64,000 nucleotides of DNA from Pseudomonas asuensis (GCF_014646755.1 NZ_BMNW01000002.1:62001-126000); one strand, 5' to 3'; numbered from the stretch's first letter, positions 17,556-27,242 are shown. Numbers and translations are program-made. The notes: a model not told the origin generated them from the letters alone.

Positions 17556-18569
17556 TCCAGAACCGCTTCCGCGGGTATCCGCTTTAAGCGGCTCTCTGCT
17601 TTTACGGGTTTTGAAAAGCGATAGCACGATGCCGCCTACCAGTAGGCCAAATGTTACGCCTAGAGACAGCGGAGCAGGGACTGGGCCAATGAGCGAGTGT
17701 GCGAAGATTTTGGCGCCAATGAAAATTAGCACGAGTGCCAGGGCATATTTTAGGTAGGCGAATCGGCTGATCATCGCGGCTAATGCAAAGTAAAGCGCAC
17801 GAAGGCCCAGAATGGCGCAGATATTCGAGGTGTAGACGATAAAGGGTTCTTGGGTAATCGAAAAAATTGCCGGAACGCTATCGACTGCAAATACCAGATC
17901 GGCCATTTCGATAAGGATCAACGCCAGTAGAAGCGGGGTGGCATAAACGAGTGCCTTGCCGGAGCCTTCTTTCTCTTGGCGTATCAAGAAGCGATCACCA
18001 TGAAGCTGATCCGTTACGCGAATGTGCTTACGCAGGAAGCGCAACACGGGATTTTGCGCAAGGTCAGGCTGATCATCATGCCGGCTGAAGAGCATTTTGA
18101 TGCCTGAGATCAGCAGGAACGCGCCAAAGACGTAAAGAATCCAGTCGAAGCGTTGTACCAGTGCTGCTCCTATACCGATCATGATCGCGCGCATGACAAT
18201 GGCGCCCAATATCCCCCAGAACAACACCTCATGCTGATATTTACGGGGAATTTGAAAGAAGCTAAAAATCAGCGCCATGACAAACACGTTATCCATCGAA
18301 AGCGACTGTTCGACCAGATACCCTGTGTAGTATTCAAGCGCGCGGGTAGGGCCAAACTCGTACCAGATCCAGCCGCCAAAGGCGATGCCAAACGAAATAT
18401 AGCCTGCTGACATCAGCAGACTTTCCTTGATGCCTATCTCATGATGATCGCGCTGCAATACCCCTAGATCAAATATCAGAAGCAGCACGACAACAGTAAG
18501 AAAACTCAGCCATAGCCATACGGCAGCGCCCATGAAAGGGGTGGTCAGGAAATCAAATGCGTCAGGCAT
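17547..18569 (-). CDS. terC: TerC/Alx family membrane protein
   Basis: A 340-residue inner-membrane protein with about nine hydrophobic helices. Family marks are EQSLSMDNVFVMALIFSFF near residue 90 and ADLVFAVDSVPAIFSIT near 225, each carrying acidic residues within the membrane. TerC/Alx proteins are linked to tellurite resistance and, for Alx/MeeF-type members, to Mn2+ export and metal loading of exported proteins. A charged cytoplasmic loop (about 155-200) separates the two halves. The gene follows the PstS-like gene on the same strand with a 125-base gap that contains inverted repeats. Confidence 0.9.
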   Translation of the reverse strand: MPDAFDFLTTPFMGAAVWLWLSFLTVVVLLLIFDLGVLQRDHHEIGIKESLLMSAGYISFGIAFGGWIWYEFGPTRALEYYTGYLVEQSLSMDNVFVMALIFSFFQIPRKYQHEVLFWGILGAIVMRAIMIGIGAALVQRFDWILYVFGAFLLISGIKMLFSRHDDQPDLAQNPVLRFLRKHIRVTDQLHGDRFLIRQEKEGSGKALVYATPLLLALILIEMADLVFAVDSVPAIFSITQEPFIVYTSNICAILGLRALYFALAAMISRFAYLKYALALVLIFIGAKIFAHSLIGPVPAPLSLGVTFGLLVGGIVLSLFKTRKSREPLKADTRGSGSGDS

Positions 18570-18694
18570 GATCGATCCTGTCGATGTCGTTTAGGTGACT
18601 CCGACATGGCGATCAGGTGATCGTCAGAGGGGCCCGGCGTCACACCTCCTTAAGAGGTAGGGTTGAAGGTAACGAAGCTATTGGCTGCGTCATA
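18570..18694 (-). promoter_or_regulatory. Structured leader upstream of terC
   Basis: Between two minus-strand genes lie inverted repeats: CGATCA/TGATCG around two bases (18609-18622) and ACCTC/GAGGT around five bases (18644-18658). TerC/alx genes in many bacteria carry a yybP-ykoY manganese riboswitch, but I cannot find its conserved core here, so this is only a candidate regulatory leader or attenuator. Confidence 0.3.
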
Positions 18695-20071
18695 CTAGTA
18701 GACCCAGACTTCCACGCGCCGGTTCTTCATCCGGCCTTCATTGCTATTGGCTGCGACAGGCAGAGCGTCACCCATTCCTGCTATGTCATGGAACAGGACG
18801 CCGCCTTTATTAAGCTCCCGGCGTACGGCCATGGCGCGCAGCTTGGAAAGCAGCTCGGCTCGCTTTGGATCTTCCTTTGTATCGCTAAAACCAATCAGGA
18901 CGACTTTCTTATCGAGCTTGTTGTGTTCCTTGAGGTAAGCCAAAAGGCGTTCAATATCGAGGTTGGCCTTGTTGTCCAGCACGGCACTCCCTTCGGCAAA
19001 GCGAAAATTCACCGAAAGGCGCTGGGCATGCGTGGCCAGTTGGCGATAACTTTCGGGCGCGTCTGCAGGCACGGTTGGCTGGACCGCGACCACTTCTTGT
19101 GCAACAAATCCGCTCTTGCTAACCCAGCCTTGCCCCTCCGGACTTTGAGCATAGCGGATGAAGGCATGTACCCAAGGGTTTTTCTCATCAGGTTTGTTGT
19201 AGAAAAACAGGCGGCGTGAGAGGGGATAATCTTCTGTAGCAACAGCTGCGACAGTGGGCGGCAGCGGCAGTGCCTGTCCGTCAGAGATCGAAACCACTTT
19301 TGCCTTGCCTATGGAGGCGAGCCCTACAAAGCCGATTCCATAAGGGTCCTGGCCGATAGCGGCAGACAACTCGTCATTGGATTCGAAACGCTTGGCGGCA
19401 GGAGAAAGGCTTTTGCCATGGGATGACATGACCAGTTCCTTGAAGGTATCAAAGGTCCCGGATTGATCATCGCGTGCATAAAGATGAACAGGGCCTGCCA
19501 GACCGCCGAGGTCTTTCCAGTTTTTGATGTCGCCTGAAAAGAGACGCGCCAGATCATCGGTTGAAAGCGCCGTTAATGGATTAACTGGGTTCAGGACGAT
19601 GGCGATGCCATCAATACCGATAACATGCTCAGAGCCAGCGTTACGCGAGTTGCTCAGGCGATTTAACTCAATCGCCTCGCTATCTTTGATAGGGCGTGAC
19701 GCGGCAGCAATGTCTGTATTGCTATGAATAAGGTCGGCGAAGCCGGTGCTCGATCCGTGCGCGGCCAGATCGATACGAGCCTGATCGCCGTTGGCGCGTC
19801 TGCCAATAATGACACGCTCATTTTCATGACTGCCGGGCTGGCTGTTTACGGTATCGAAGCCCTGTGCCTTGAGAAAGCCCTCGACCATGAGCGGAGAGAG
19901 CTGGGCGCCGATCGTATTAGAACCATGAATACTTAATACCCTGCTGCCATCTGTGGGGAGCGGCAGCGTGTGGGCAGTGACTGACCATGATGAGACAGTG
20001 CAGACAAGACCAAGGAGCGCTCCGGCAAGAAGACGGCTCCAGCGGATGGAATCCTGACGGGAGGAATGCAT
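18695..20071 (-). CDS. PstS-like phosphate-binding protein fused to OmpA domain
   Basis: 458 residues. A signal peptide (LLAGALLGLVCTVSSWSVTA) precedes a PstS-like periplasmic binding domain (about 45-335) with SIHGSNTIGAQLSP, STGFADLI and ARDDQSGTFDTFKELV, the loops that hold phosphate. The last 110 residues form an OmpA-like peptidoglycan-binding domain (VNFRFAEGSAVLDNKANLDIERL through NEGRMKNRRVEVWVY). It should bind phosphate in the periplasm while anchored to the cell wall, perhaps as a sensor or reservoir instead of a transporter feeder, since no pstCAB is next to it. A near-consensus Pho box lies in its promoter. Fusions of this type occur in Pseudomonas. Confidence 0.88.
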   Translation of the reverse strand: MHSSRQDSIRWSRLLAGALLGLVCTVSSWSVTAHTLPLPTDGSRVLSIHGSNTIGAQLSPLMVEGFLKAQGFDTVNSQPGSHENERVIIGRRANGDQARIDLAAHGSSTGFADLIHSNTDIAAASRPIKDSEAIELNRLSNSRNAGSEHVIGIDGIAIVLNPVNPLTALSTDDLARLFSGDIKNWKDLGGLAGPVHLYARDDQSGTFDTFKELVMSSHGKSLSPAAKRFESNDELSAAIGQDPYGIGFVGLASIGKAKVVSISDGQALPLPPTVAAVATEDYPLSRRLFFYNKPDEKNPWVHAFIRYAQSPEGQGWVSKSGFVAQEVVAVQPTVPADAPESYRQLATHAQRLSVNFRFAEGSAVLDNKANLDIERLLAYLKEHNKLDKKVVLIGFSDTKEDPKRAELLSKLRAMAVRRELNKGGVLFHDIAGMGDALPVAANSNEGRMKNRRVEVWVY

Positions 20072-20104
20072 ATTCCTACAGCTACCCTGGAATGAGACGC
20101 GGGC

Positions 20105-20138
20105 AGCATAAAGGGGACAAATGACAAAAACGTTACAG
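20105..20138 (-). promoter_or_regulatory. PhoB box and -10 of the PstS-like/OmpA gene
   Basis: On the minus strand CTGTAAC-GTTT-TTGTCAT (20138 to 20121) matches the Pho box pattern CTGTCAT-N4-CTGTCAT at 11 of 14 positions, including both TGT cores. Ten bases later comes TATGCT (20110 to 20105), a -10 at the spacing expected when PhoB replaces the -35 contact. The ATG is about 33 bases further. Confidence 0.8.
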
Positions 20139-20167
20139 AAGTGTCTTTTTGCCAGTATATCTCTATA

Positions 20168-20191
20168 AGTGGCCCGTTGACGCGGGCCACT
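20168..20191 (-). terminator. Hairpin after xthA
   Basis: AGTGGCCCG (20168-20176) pairs with CGGGCCACT (20183-20191). No T-run follows, so termination strength is uncertain; position just after xthA fits. Confidence 0.55.
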
Positions 20192-20199
20192 CCCTACGA

Positions 20200-21012
20200 T
20201 CAGCTCAGTTCAACCCAAATCGGTGCATGGTCTGAGGGTTTCTCCATGGCTCGGATATCGTAATCGATACCGGCATCCTTGAGACGAGATTGGGCACCCT
20301 CAGAAGCCAGGATCAAATCGATGCGAAGCCCTCGCTTGGGCTCAGCCTCAAAGCCTTTGCTACGGTAGTCAAACCAGCTGAAACGATCTGCAGTAACCGG
20401 GTTAAGGTGACGGAAACTATCGACCAATCCCCAGTTTTTAAGCTTGGCCAGCCATTCGCGCTCCTCGGGCAAAAAGCTGCACTTACCCGTACGCAACCAG
20501 CGCTTGGCATTGTCGGCACCAATGCCGATGTCACAGTCTTCAGGCGAAATATTAAAATCACCCATCAGCAGCAAAGGTGTGCTGGTCGAGTAGTGCTGTT
20601 CGAGAAGCGCCTGCAAATCAGCATAGAATTTGGTCTTGGCAGGAAATTTTACAGGGTGATCCCGACTCTCGCCCTGCGGAAAATAGCCATTCATGACCAC
20701 GATAGGCTGGTTGTTATGGTCTGCATATACGCCATAAATGAAGCGTTTCTGCGATTCTTCACTATCGTTGGGAAAGCCCTTGTGAATTTCCAACGGGGCC
20801 TGGCGTGACAGTAGTGCTACTCCATAGTGGCCTTTCTGCCCATGAAAGTGAACGTGATAGCCTAGCGCCTCGATTTCAGCCAGTGGGAACTGATCGTCCG
20901 AGACTTTGGTTTCCTGAAGTCCGATAACATCGGGCGCGTGACGTTCGATCAAGGCGGCAAGCTGGTGCGGCCGTGCTCGCAAACCGTTGATATTGAAGCA
21001 AACAATCTTCAT
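20200..21012 (-). CDS. xthA: Exodeoxyribonuclease III
   Basis: A 270-residue member of the exonuclease-endonuclease-phosphatase family: 3'-5' exonuclease and AP endonuclease of base-excision repair. The motifs are in order: [23 protein letters not shown] (catalytic Glu), MNGYFPQGE (Tyr), [16 protein letters not shown] (Asp/Asn), and the terminal [10 protein letters not shown] (Asp-His). Length matches XthA. It is divergent from tamA, with a 137-base promoter region between them. Confidence 0.95.
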   Translation of the reverse strand: MKIVCFNINGLRARPHQLAALIERHAPDVIGLQETKVSDDQFPLAEIEALGYHVHFHGQKGHYGVALLSRQAPLEIHKGFPNDSEESQKRFIYGVYADHNNQPIVVMNGYFPQGESRDHPVKFPAKTKFYADLQALLEQHYSTSTPLLLMGDFNISPEDCDIGIGADNAKRWLRTGKCSFLPEEREWLAKLKNWGLVDSFRHLNPVTADRFSWFDYRSKGFEAEPKRGLRIDLILASEGAQSRLKDAGIDYDIRAMEKPSDHAPIWVELS

Positions 21013-21149
21013 GGGTAGAGAAGACTCTCGGTAAAATGGTCATCCTAGCGTATAGAACGGCCTCATGACGAGTCCGCTTCGCTGGTACACCTGATGAACG
21101 CTACGACGCTACGTTTGTCTCACGACCACTCGCCCGGTAGCATCGCGTC

Positions 21150-22883
21150 ATGACTTTTTATCTACGACTCCGACTCAGTATTGCCGGCCTGCTTTTGATG
21201 AGCTGCGTCGCCACGGCCCAAGCGGCCGAACTCACCGTACGCGTTACGCCCGATAACCGAGCCCTACGAGATAATATCTCGGCGTATATCGGTAGTCTTG
21301 CCGACCGTGATGCAGTGGCCTTGCAGCGTTTGCGACGCACGGCTGAGGCTCAGGCAGAACAGGCTGCTCAGGCGCTGGGGTACTACCATGCGCAAATTGA
21401 CAGTCGTGTCGAACCTGGAGCAACGCCTCGCCTGGTGCTGGATATCCAGACCGGGGAGCCTGTTCGATTGCGCCAGGTGGATATCCGCGTAGAAGGTCCG
21501 GCGCGGCAGCTCAAGTCCTTCAAAGCGCCCGATGGTGCCAATCTGAAGCCTGGCGCTCAGCTCAATCATGGCTTCTATGAGGATGCCAAGACCCTGATCC
21601 AGAACCAGGCTGCACGCTATGGATTCTTCAGTGGCCGCTTTACCCAGCAGAAACTGATCATTGACCCGCAGGCCGGCTATGCAGACGTTGCGCTGGTTTA
21701 CGAAAGCGGGCCTCGCTACCGGTTGGGTCACGTGGAATACGAAGGGGATTTTCCATTCGATCAAGACCTGCTCAATCGCATGGTGCCGTTCAAGCCAGGC
21801 GAGCCCTATGATTCGGAAACCCTTGCTGAGCTTCAGCAGACGCTCCTCCGAAGCGGCTATTTCGACAGTGCGCGTGTCAATGCTATTCCGGCAGATGCCA
21901 AAGACCAGACGATCCCGGTCATGGTGAACCTGACCACCCGCAAGCCACGCACGTTGGGGCTGGGGCTTGGTTATTCCACAGATGTTGGCCCCCGGGTTCG
22001 CGCCACATGGGATCGACATTGGCTCAACGCCCAAGGGCATAGCCTGGGCGCAGAAATGGAGCTTTCCGCGCCACGCCAGAACATTGGTGCTTGGTATGAC
22101 ATTCCCGGACATGATCCCGTTAACGACAAGTTTCGTCTGGCGGGCGGGTATCAATATGAAGAAATCGCTGATGACGACTCGCTGAGTCGCCTGCTCACCG
22201 TCGGGCCTGAATGGCACCGCAAATTGCCCAGTGGATGGACGCGGGTGCTCTCCCTGAAGCTCCAGCGAGAGGAATACCGGCTAGGAGATGACTCGGGCCT
22301 GTCGACACTGCTCATGCCGGGTGTCGATTATTCCTACCTGCGCAGCGACAATCGGATCGATCCTAGCCATGGTTACCGACTGCAATTTGGTGTCTCGGCT
22401 GCCAAAGAGGGCATCGTGTCCGACGCCAACATGGTGCATGTGACCGCGCTGGCACGTGGATTGACCACCTTTGCCGGTGGGCACCGGCTGCTCGGGCGAG
22501 TTCAGGTCGGCGGCAACGCCACCAATGGATACAAGCAGATTCCGCCATCGCTGCGCTTCTTTGCCGGTGGTGATCAGAGCGTCAGGGGTTATGACTACCA
22601 GACGTTATCGCCCACGAACTCCGACGGAGACAGGATCGGAGGACGATACATGGTCGCGGGCAGCGTTGAGTATCAATATCCGCTTAAAGATAAGTGGCGG
22701 CTTGCAACCTTTGTCGACCAGGGGGGAGCGTTCAATGCGCTTGATAACCCTGATATTAAAACCAGTGTGGGAGTAGGTGTCCGCTGGGTTTCGCCTGTAG
22801 GACCTATACGTGTCGATCTGGCCCATGGCCTTGATGAAGAAGGTGGCTTTCGTTTGCATTTCTCGATGGGACCGGAATTATGA
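21150..22883 (+). CDS. tamA: Translocation and assembly module subunit TamA
   Basis: A 577-residue outer-membrane Omp85 protein. The signal peptide ends AQA before AELTVRV. Residues about 25-260 hold POTRA repeats, and the C-terminal 300 residues form the barrel, with FAGGDQSVRGYDYQTLSP near 470 being the conserved (V/I)RG(F/Y) loop motif. The protein ends in alternating beta residues (FRLHFSMGPEL). TamA with TamB helps insert outer-membrane proteins and move phospholipid. tamB follows with a 4-base overlap. Confidence 0.95.
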   Translation: MTFYLRLRLSIAGLLLMSCVATAQAAELTVRVTPDNRALRDNISAYIGSLADRDAVALQRLRRTAEAQAEQAAQALGYYHAQIDSRVEPGATPRLVLDIQTGEPVRLRQVDIRVEGPARQLKSFKAPDGANLKPGAQLNHGFYEDAKTLIQNQAARYGFFSGRFTQQKLIIDPQAGYADVALVYESGPRYRLGHVEYEGDFPFDQDLLNRMVPFKPGEPYDSETLAELQQTLLRSGYFDSARVNAIPADAKDQTIPVMVNLTTRKPRTLGLGLGYSTDVGPRVRATWDRHWLNAQGHSLGAEMELSAPRQNIGAWYDIPGHDPVNDKFRLAGGYQYEEIADDDSLSRLLTVGPEWHRKLPSGWTRVLSLKLQREEYRLGDDSGLSTLLMPGVDYSYLRSDNRIDPSHGYRLQFGVSAAKEGIVSDANMVHVTALARGLTTFAGGHRLLGRVQVGGNATNGYKQIPPSLRFFAGGDQSVRGYDYQTLSPTNSDGDRIGGRYMVAGSVEYQYPLKDKWRLATFVDQGGAFNALDNPDIKTSVGVGVRWVSPVGPIRVDLAHGLDEEGGFRLHFSMGPEL

Positions 22884-25800
22884 TGCGTGCGCTCAAGATT
22901 GTTGGCGTTACGCTATTGGCGCTTGTTGTTGTTCTCGTTCTGGGCGTGACGATCCTGCTAGGGACCGAAGCTGGCAGTCGTTGGGTATTGGGTCAGGTTC
23001 CTGGGCTTACAGTAGAAGGTTATACCGGCCGGCTAGGAGGTCGCTGGCAGGCAGAGGCGCTGACGTGGGCGCAGGCCGGTACGCAAGTCAGGCTGGTTTC
23101 TCCTGAGTTCGCCTGGTCGCCTGGCTGCCTGCTTAAGCGAACACTGTGTATCGATACGCTCGTGGCCCGCGAGGTTAATCTTGCCCTTGCGCCCAGTGAG
23201 GACGAAACACCGGATAAAGGCCCGATTACCCTGCCTGATCTCAAGCTGCCCCTGGCCATTAAGCTAGGTGATGTTCGTATAGGGCGCTTTACGCTGGACG
23301 GCAATGAACAGTTCGCGCAAGCCACCCTGCGCGCTCATTGGGAGGATGAGGGGCTGGTCATTGAGCAGCTGGAGGTTCATCGTGATGACATGATGCTCAG
23401 CCTTACCGGAACGGTACAGCCTTCCGGGCAGTGGCCACTTACAGCTGATGCCAATGCGCGACTACCCGCGCCCGATCAGCAGGACTGGCCGCTCGCTTTG
23501 CATGTGGAAGGCAATCTGCAAGACCGTTTGAATCTCAAAGCAGACAGTAGCGGGTATCTGCCCGGCGAATTGACAGGAGAAATTCAGCCACTGGTAGACG
23601 GTTTACCTGCTTCGCTGCATCTGACCGCTACTGGCTTCAAGCCCGCAAAGGATCTGCCAAAGACCCTGACTTTTAACAAGCTCGACCTGACTGCAAACGG
23701 TACCCTTACTGATGGATACAAATTAGTGGGAACGTCTGTGCTGCCTGGGGACGGGGGCGAAGTTGCCCTGAAACTTGACGGCACCGTAACAGCAGAAGGT
23801 GCGGATCTTAGAGGACTCACACTTGATGCGGGTCAGCAACGCACAGTCGTCTTAAGTGGCAAAGCGGGCTGGTCGGAAGGGCTCAATGCGAATGCCGCCA
23901 TTAAGTGGAATGAGTTTCCATGGCGTCGTTTGTATCCCGAGATCGAAGAGCCGCCCGTAGCGCTGCGGCGGTTGAAAGGCGAGGTGCAATATGCCGATGA
24001 GCGCTACATCGGGAATCTCGATGCCGCATTGACGGGGCCCGCAGGCGATTTCACCCTAGTGACACCCTTTACCGGTGATCTGACGCAGATCAATCTGCCG
24101 TCGCTGGATCTGCGTGCTGGCCAGGGGCGTGCCGAGGGACAGGTAAATGTCAGGTTTGCCGAGGGTATTGCTTGGAAAGCGAACCTGAACCTCAGCCAGT
24201 TCAATCCAGCATTCTGGGTTGCTCAGTTACCTGGCAATCTGAGCGGTCCGCTGCGGAGTGAAGGTGAAATCAAAGGCGAGCAATTGCGTTTGACGGCTGA
24301 TCTGGGCCTTCAAGGGCAGCTACGGGGCCAGCCCGCTCAGCTGGCAGCACAGGCACGTGGACAGGACAACCGTTGGAACCTCGATAACTTGGCTGTGCGC
24401 TTAGGTAACAATCGCATTCAGGGAAGCGGGCAGTTAGCTGACCAGTGGACAGGGCATCTGGATATCGATCTGTCACGCCTTGGACAGCTATGGCCGGACT
24501 TGGCAGGTGCTATTAACGGAAAAGTAGATTTACGCGGAACACAGCAGGCACCTCAGGGGGAGCTGGTGTTAACCGGGCGAGATATTGCCTATCAAACCAA
24601 TCGCCTGGCGACCTTGAGTCTTAATGGTACGTTGGACGCCCGCCAGCAAGGGCGCATCCAATTACGGGGCGCTGGGGTACGGGCAGGCACCAGCGATATT
24701 GGAAGTGTGGCCCTTGACGGGCAGGGCAACCGTCGCCAACAGGCAGTGACACTCGATGTCAAAGGGCCGCTAGTAAATCTGGGGCTTGCCCTGGAGGGCG
24801 TGCTTGATGAGGCAATGAATTGGCGGGGGCGACTTATGCGCGGGGCTATCCAGAGCGGACCTCAGGACTGGCGCTTGAGGAGTCCTGCCACCCTCGAGCG
24901 GCTGGCGACTGGACAGCTGACTTTAGGACAGCATTGCTGGCTTTCGGGTCAAGCCTCGCTTTGTGGGGAGGATCAGCGCCTGATGCCTGAGCCACGGCTA
25001 CGCTACCATCTGCGTAACTTTGATCTGGCAGGGCTGGCGCCTTTCTTGCCGGAAGACTTCGGTTGGCAGGGTGCGCTCAATGCCGATATTCGCCTGGATC
25101 TTCCTGAGAGCGGACCAGATGGTACGGTTACGGTCGATGCCGGTAAAGGAACATTTAGGGCACGCAATGCTGACGGGCAGTGGACCAATTTTGCCTACGA
25201 TACGCTCAAGCTGAACAGTACGTTGCGCCCGAACGATGTACGCGCCTTACTGAATTTTAGTGGACCGCAGTTAGGCACTCTGAGCTTGAACGCACAAATT
25301 GACCCTCGGCCTGAAGACAAGCCTGTTTTAGGCCGCTTCGATCTGAGCGGACTTAATGTGGCTGTTGCCAAAGGTTTTGTTTCCGGGATCGAGCAGTTGG
25401 AAGGAAGGATTGACGGAAGTGGCCAAGTAAGTGGCACGTTGCTTCAACCTTTTGTCAATGGCCGCATCGATCTGAGTAATGGCCAGGTTGGAGGAGGCAT
25501 TGTTCCAATGCGCCTTCAGGACCTGCGACTAAGCGCTTTGATTGCGGGGAGTCAAGCCCAACTAAGTGGTGGCTGGCGTAGTGGCGAGCAGGGGCAGGGT
25601 AACGTGAGTGGAACAGTATCCTGGGCTAACGGCCTGGATATGAATGTGGCGGTACGTGGTGACCGTCTTCCGGTTGTTGTCGAGCCCTATGCCGGCCTTG
25701 TCGTAGCGCCTGACCTGACGGTTATCATGCAGAATGGCAACCTGGCTTTGAAGGGTACGGTGCGTGTACCGAGCGGTGCCATTACTGTGCGCGAGTTACC

Positions 25801-26566
25801 GCCCTCTACTGTAAAAGTGTCCAATGATGCGGTCATCGTGGGGCAGGAGACGCCTGTACCCAAGCAAGAAACTCAGGTGTCCATGGATGTGAATGTGCTG
25901 GTGGGACAGGACAAGCTCACATTCTCCGGGTTTGGTCTGACAGCCAATCTTGAGGGGAACCTGCATATAGGCGACAACCTGGATACTCATGGTGAGGCCA
26001 GACTTATCGATGGTCGCTATCGTGCCTATGGGCAGCGGCTCACTATCCGGCGTGCTCGGATTTTCTTCCAGGGCCCGATTGCACAACCCTTCCTGGATAT
26101 AGAGGCTGTACGCGTGGTAGACGATGTAACAGCAGGCCTGCGTTTATCTGGCTTGGCGGACCAGCCTCGCATTGAGGTGTTTTCGGACCCTGCGATGGGG
26201 CAGGAGCAAGCCCTGGCCTACATTGTTCTAGGCCGACCGCTGACTGGCAATGATGAGGGTGAGAACAACGTGCTCGGACAGGCTGCCCTTGCATTGGGCC
26301 TCGCCGGTGGGTCATCCACCGCTGGGGAGCTGGCGCAACGCCTGGGCGTACAGAACTTCCAACTGGATACCGAGGGCACTGGGGACAAGACCAGTGTCGT
26401 AGCGTCGGGCAATATTACCGATCGATTGGCGCTACGCTATGGTGTAGGCGTCTTTGAGCCCGCTAATACGGTTGCCTTGCGTTATCAGCTCACTAAACAG
26501 CTGTACCTTGAGGCAGCCAGTGGCGTTGCCAGCTCGCTGGACTTTTTCTACAAGCGAGACTTTTGA
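22880..26566 (+). CDS. tamB: Translocation and assembly module subunit TamB
   Basis: A 1228-residue AsmA-like envelope protein. One N-terminal membrane anchor (VTLLALVVVLVLGVTILLG) is followed by a long beta-rich periplasmic region and the C-terminal DUF490 domain (RYRAYGQRLTIRRARIFFQGP, DQPRIEVFSDPAMGQEQALAYIVLGR). It bridges the periplasm and acts with TamA in outer-membrane biogenesis and phospholipid transport. It starts within the tamA stop (ATGA), so translation is coupled. The last residues, DFFYKRDF, match the expected aromatic C-terminus. Confidence 0.95.
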   Translation: MMRALKIVGVTLLALVVVLVLGVTILLGTEAGSRWVLGQVPGLTVEGYTGRLGGRWQAEALTWAQAGTQVRLVSPEFAWSPGCLLKRTLCIDTLVAREVNLALAPSEDETPDKGPITLPDLKLPLAIKLGDVRIGRFTLDGNEQFAQATLRAHWEDEGLVIEQLEVHRDDMMLSLTGTVQPSGQWPLTADANARLPAPDQQDWPLALHVEGNLQDRLNLKADSSGYLPGELTGEIQPLVDGLPASLHLTATGFKPAKDLPKTLTFNKLDLTANGTLTDGYKLVGTSVLPGDGGEVALKLDGTVTAEGADLRGLTLDAGQQRTVVLSGKAGWSEGLNANAAIKWNEFPWRRLYPEIEEPPVALRRLKGEVQYADERYIGNLDAALTGPAGDFTLVTPFTGDLTQINLPSLDLRAGQGRAEGQVNVRFAEGIAWKANLNLSQFNPAFWVAQLPGNLSGPLRSEGEIKGEQLRLTADLGLQGQLRGQPAQLAAQARGQDNRWNLDNLAVRLGNNRIQGSGQLADQWTGHLDIDLSRLGQLWPDLAGAINGKVDLRGTQQAPQGELVLTGRDIAYQTNRLATLSLNGTLDARQQGRIQLRGAGVRAGTSDIGSVALDGQGNRRQQAVTLDVKGPLVNLGLALEGVLDEAMNWRGRLMRGAIQSGPQDWRLRSPATLERLATGQLTLGQHCWLSGQASLCGEDQRLMPEPRLRYHLRNFDLAGLAPFLPEDFGWQGALNADIRLDLPESGPDGTVTVDAGKGTFRARNADGQWTNFAYDTLKLNSTLRPNDVRALLNFSGPQLGTLSLNAQIDPRPEDKPVLGRFDLSGLNVAVAKGFVSGIEQLEGRIDGSGQVSGTLLQPFVNGRIDLSNGQVGGGIVPMRLQDLRLSALIAGSQAQLSGGWRSGEQGQGNVSGTVSWANGLDMNVAVRGDRLPVVVEPYAGLVVAPDLTVIMQNGNLALKGTVRVPSGAITVRELPPSTVKVSNDAVIVGQETPVPKQETQVSMDVNVLVGQDKLTFSGFGLTANLEGNLHIGDNLDTHGEARLIDGRYRAYGQRLTIRRARIFFQGPIAQPFLDIEAVRVVDDVTAGLRLSGLADQPRIEVFSDPAMGQEQALAYIVLGRPLTGNDEGENNVLGQAALALGLAGGSSTAGELAQRLGVQNFQLDTEGTGDKTSVVASGNITDRLALRYGVGVFEPANTVALRYQLTKQLYLEAASGVASSLDFFYKRDF

Positions 26567-26571
26567 GTTAC

Positions 26572-26599
26572 GTTGCCCGGTCCCCTTCGGCCGGGCAAC
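26572..26599 (+). terminator. Hairpin after tamB
   Basis: GTTGCCCGG (26572-26580) pairs exactly with CCGGGCAAC (26591-26599), five bases after the tamB stop. No T-run follows, so it may be a stability or weak termination element. Confidence 0.55.
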
Positions 26600-26729
26600 T
26601 GAAACACCCTTTGGATACTGGCAGTTGGCTAGGCGCATAGGTTGTTTGCAATAAACTGATCCTGAGGCTTTAAAGCCAAAGGGGAAGCGTGTTTACTTGA
26701 TGTTCCATTCAATTTGCAGGAAACAGGTC

Positions 26730-27230
26730 ATGACAGAAGTCACTCTTCGCGGTAATCCAGTTCAGGTCGAAGGTACTCTGCCTCAGGCAGGTCAGTCTGC
26801 ACCGGCGTTCAGTTTGGTCAACGGTGATCTGGCTGATACTACCTTGGAAAGCTTTGCCGGCAAGCGCAAGGTGTTGAATATCTTCCCAAGCGTGGACACC
26901 CCGACGTGTGCTATGTCGGTTCGCAAGTTCAATACTGAAGCCGCCAAGCTGGAAAACACAGTAATCCTGTGCGTTTCTGCTGACTTGCCTTTCGCCCAAA
27001 AACGTTTCTGTGGCGCTGAAGGTATTGAGAATGTAATCAACCTCTCTACCCTACGTGGTCGTGAGTTCCTGAGCGATTATGGCGTTGCTATCGCTTCCGG
27101 TCCGCTGGCTGGCCTGGCTGCTCGCGCCGTGGTCATCCTGGATGAGAACAACAAGGTTCTGCATAGCGAACTGGTACCGGAAATCGGCCAAGAGCCCGAT
27201 TACGAGGCGGCTATTGCAGCACTGAAGTAA
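26730..27230 (+). CDS. tpx: Thiol peroxidase
   Basis: A 166-residue atypical 2-Cys peroxiredoxin that reduces hydrogen and alkyl peroxides with thioredoxin. The peroxidatic Cys60 lies in [17 protein letters not shown] and the resolving Cys94 in [11 protein letters not shown]. The start is the ATG at 26730 with AGGAAACAGG upstream; an earlier ATG at 26697 would add a non-family extension. Monocistronic by position, with hairpins on both sides. Confidence 0.95.
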   Translation: MTEVTLRGNPVQVEGTLPQAGQSAPAFSLVNGDLADTTLESFAGKRKVLNIFPSVDTPTCAMSVRKFNTEAAKLENTVILCVSADLPFAQKRFCGAEGIENVINLSTLRGREFLSDYGVAIASGPLAGLAARAVVILDENNKVLHSELVPEIGQEPDYEAAIAALK

Positions 27231-27242
27231 GCATAGAAAATA

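Noticed and set aside
18570-18694. yybP-ykoY manganese riboswitch before terC
   Set aside because: Expected from context, but the conserved core could not be recognised; recorded only as an uncharacterised leader.
18617-19219. Open frame of 200 codons opposite the PstS-like/OmpA gene
   Set aside because: It runs antisense through the OmpA domain and lacks a start signal.
21264-22217. Open frame of 317 codons on the minus strand within tamA
   Set aside because: It lies antisense within tamA, has no recognisable domain and no ribosome-binding site; tamA motifs and signal peptide are convincing.
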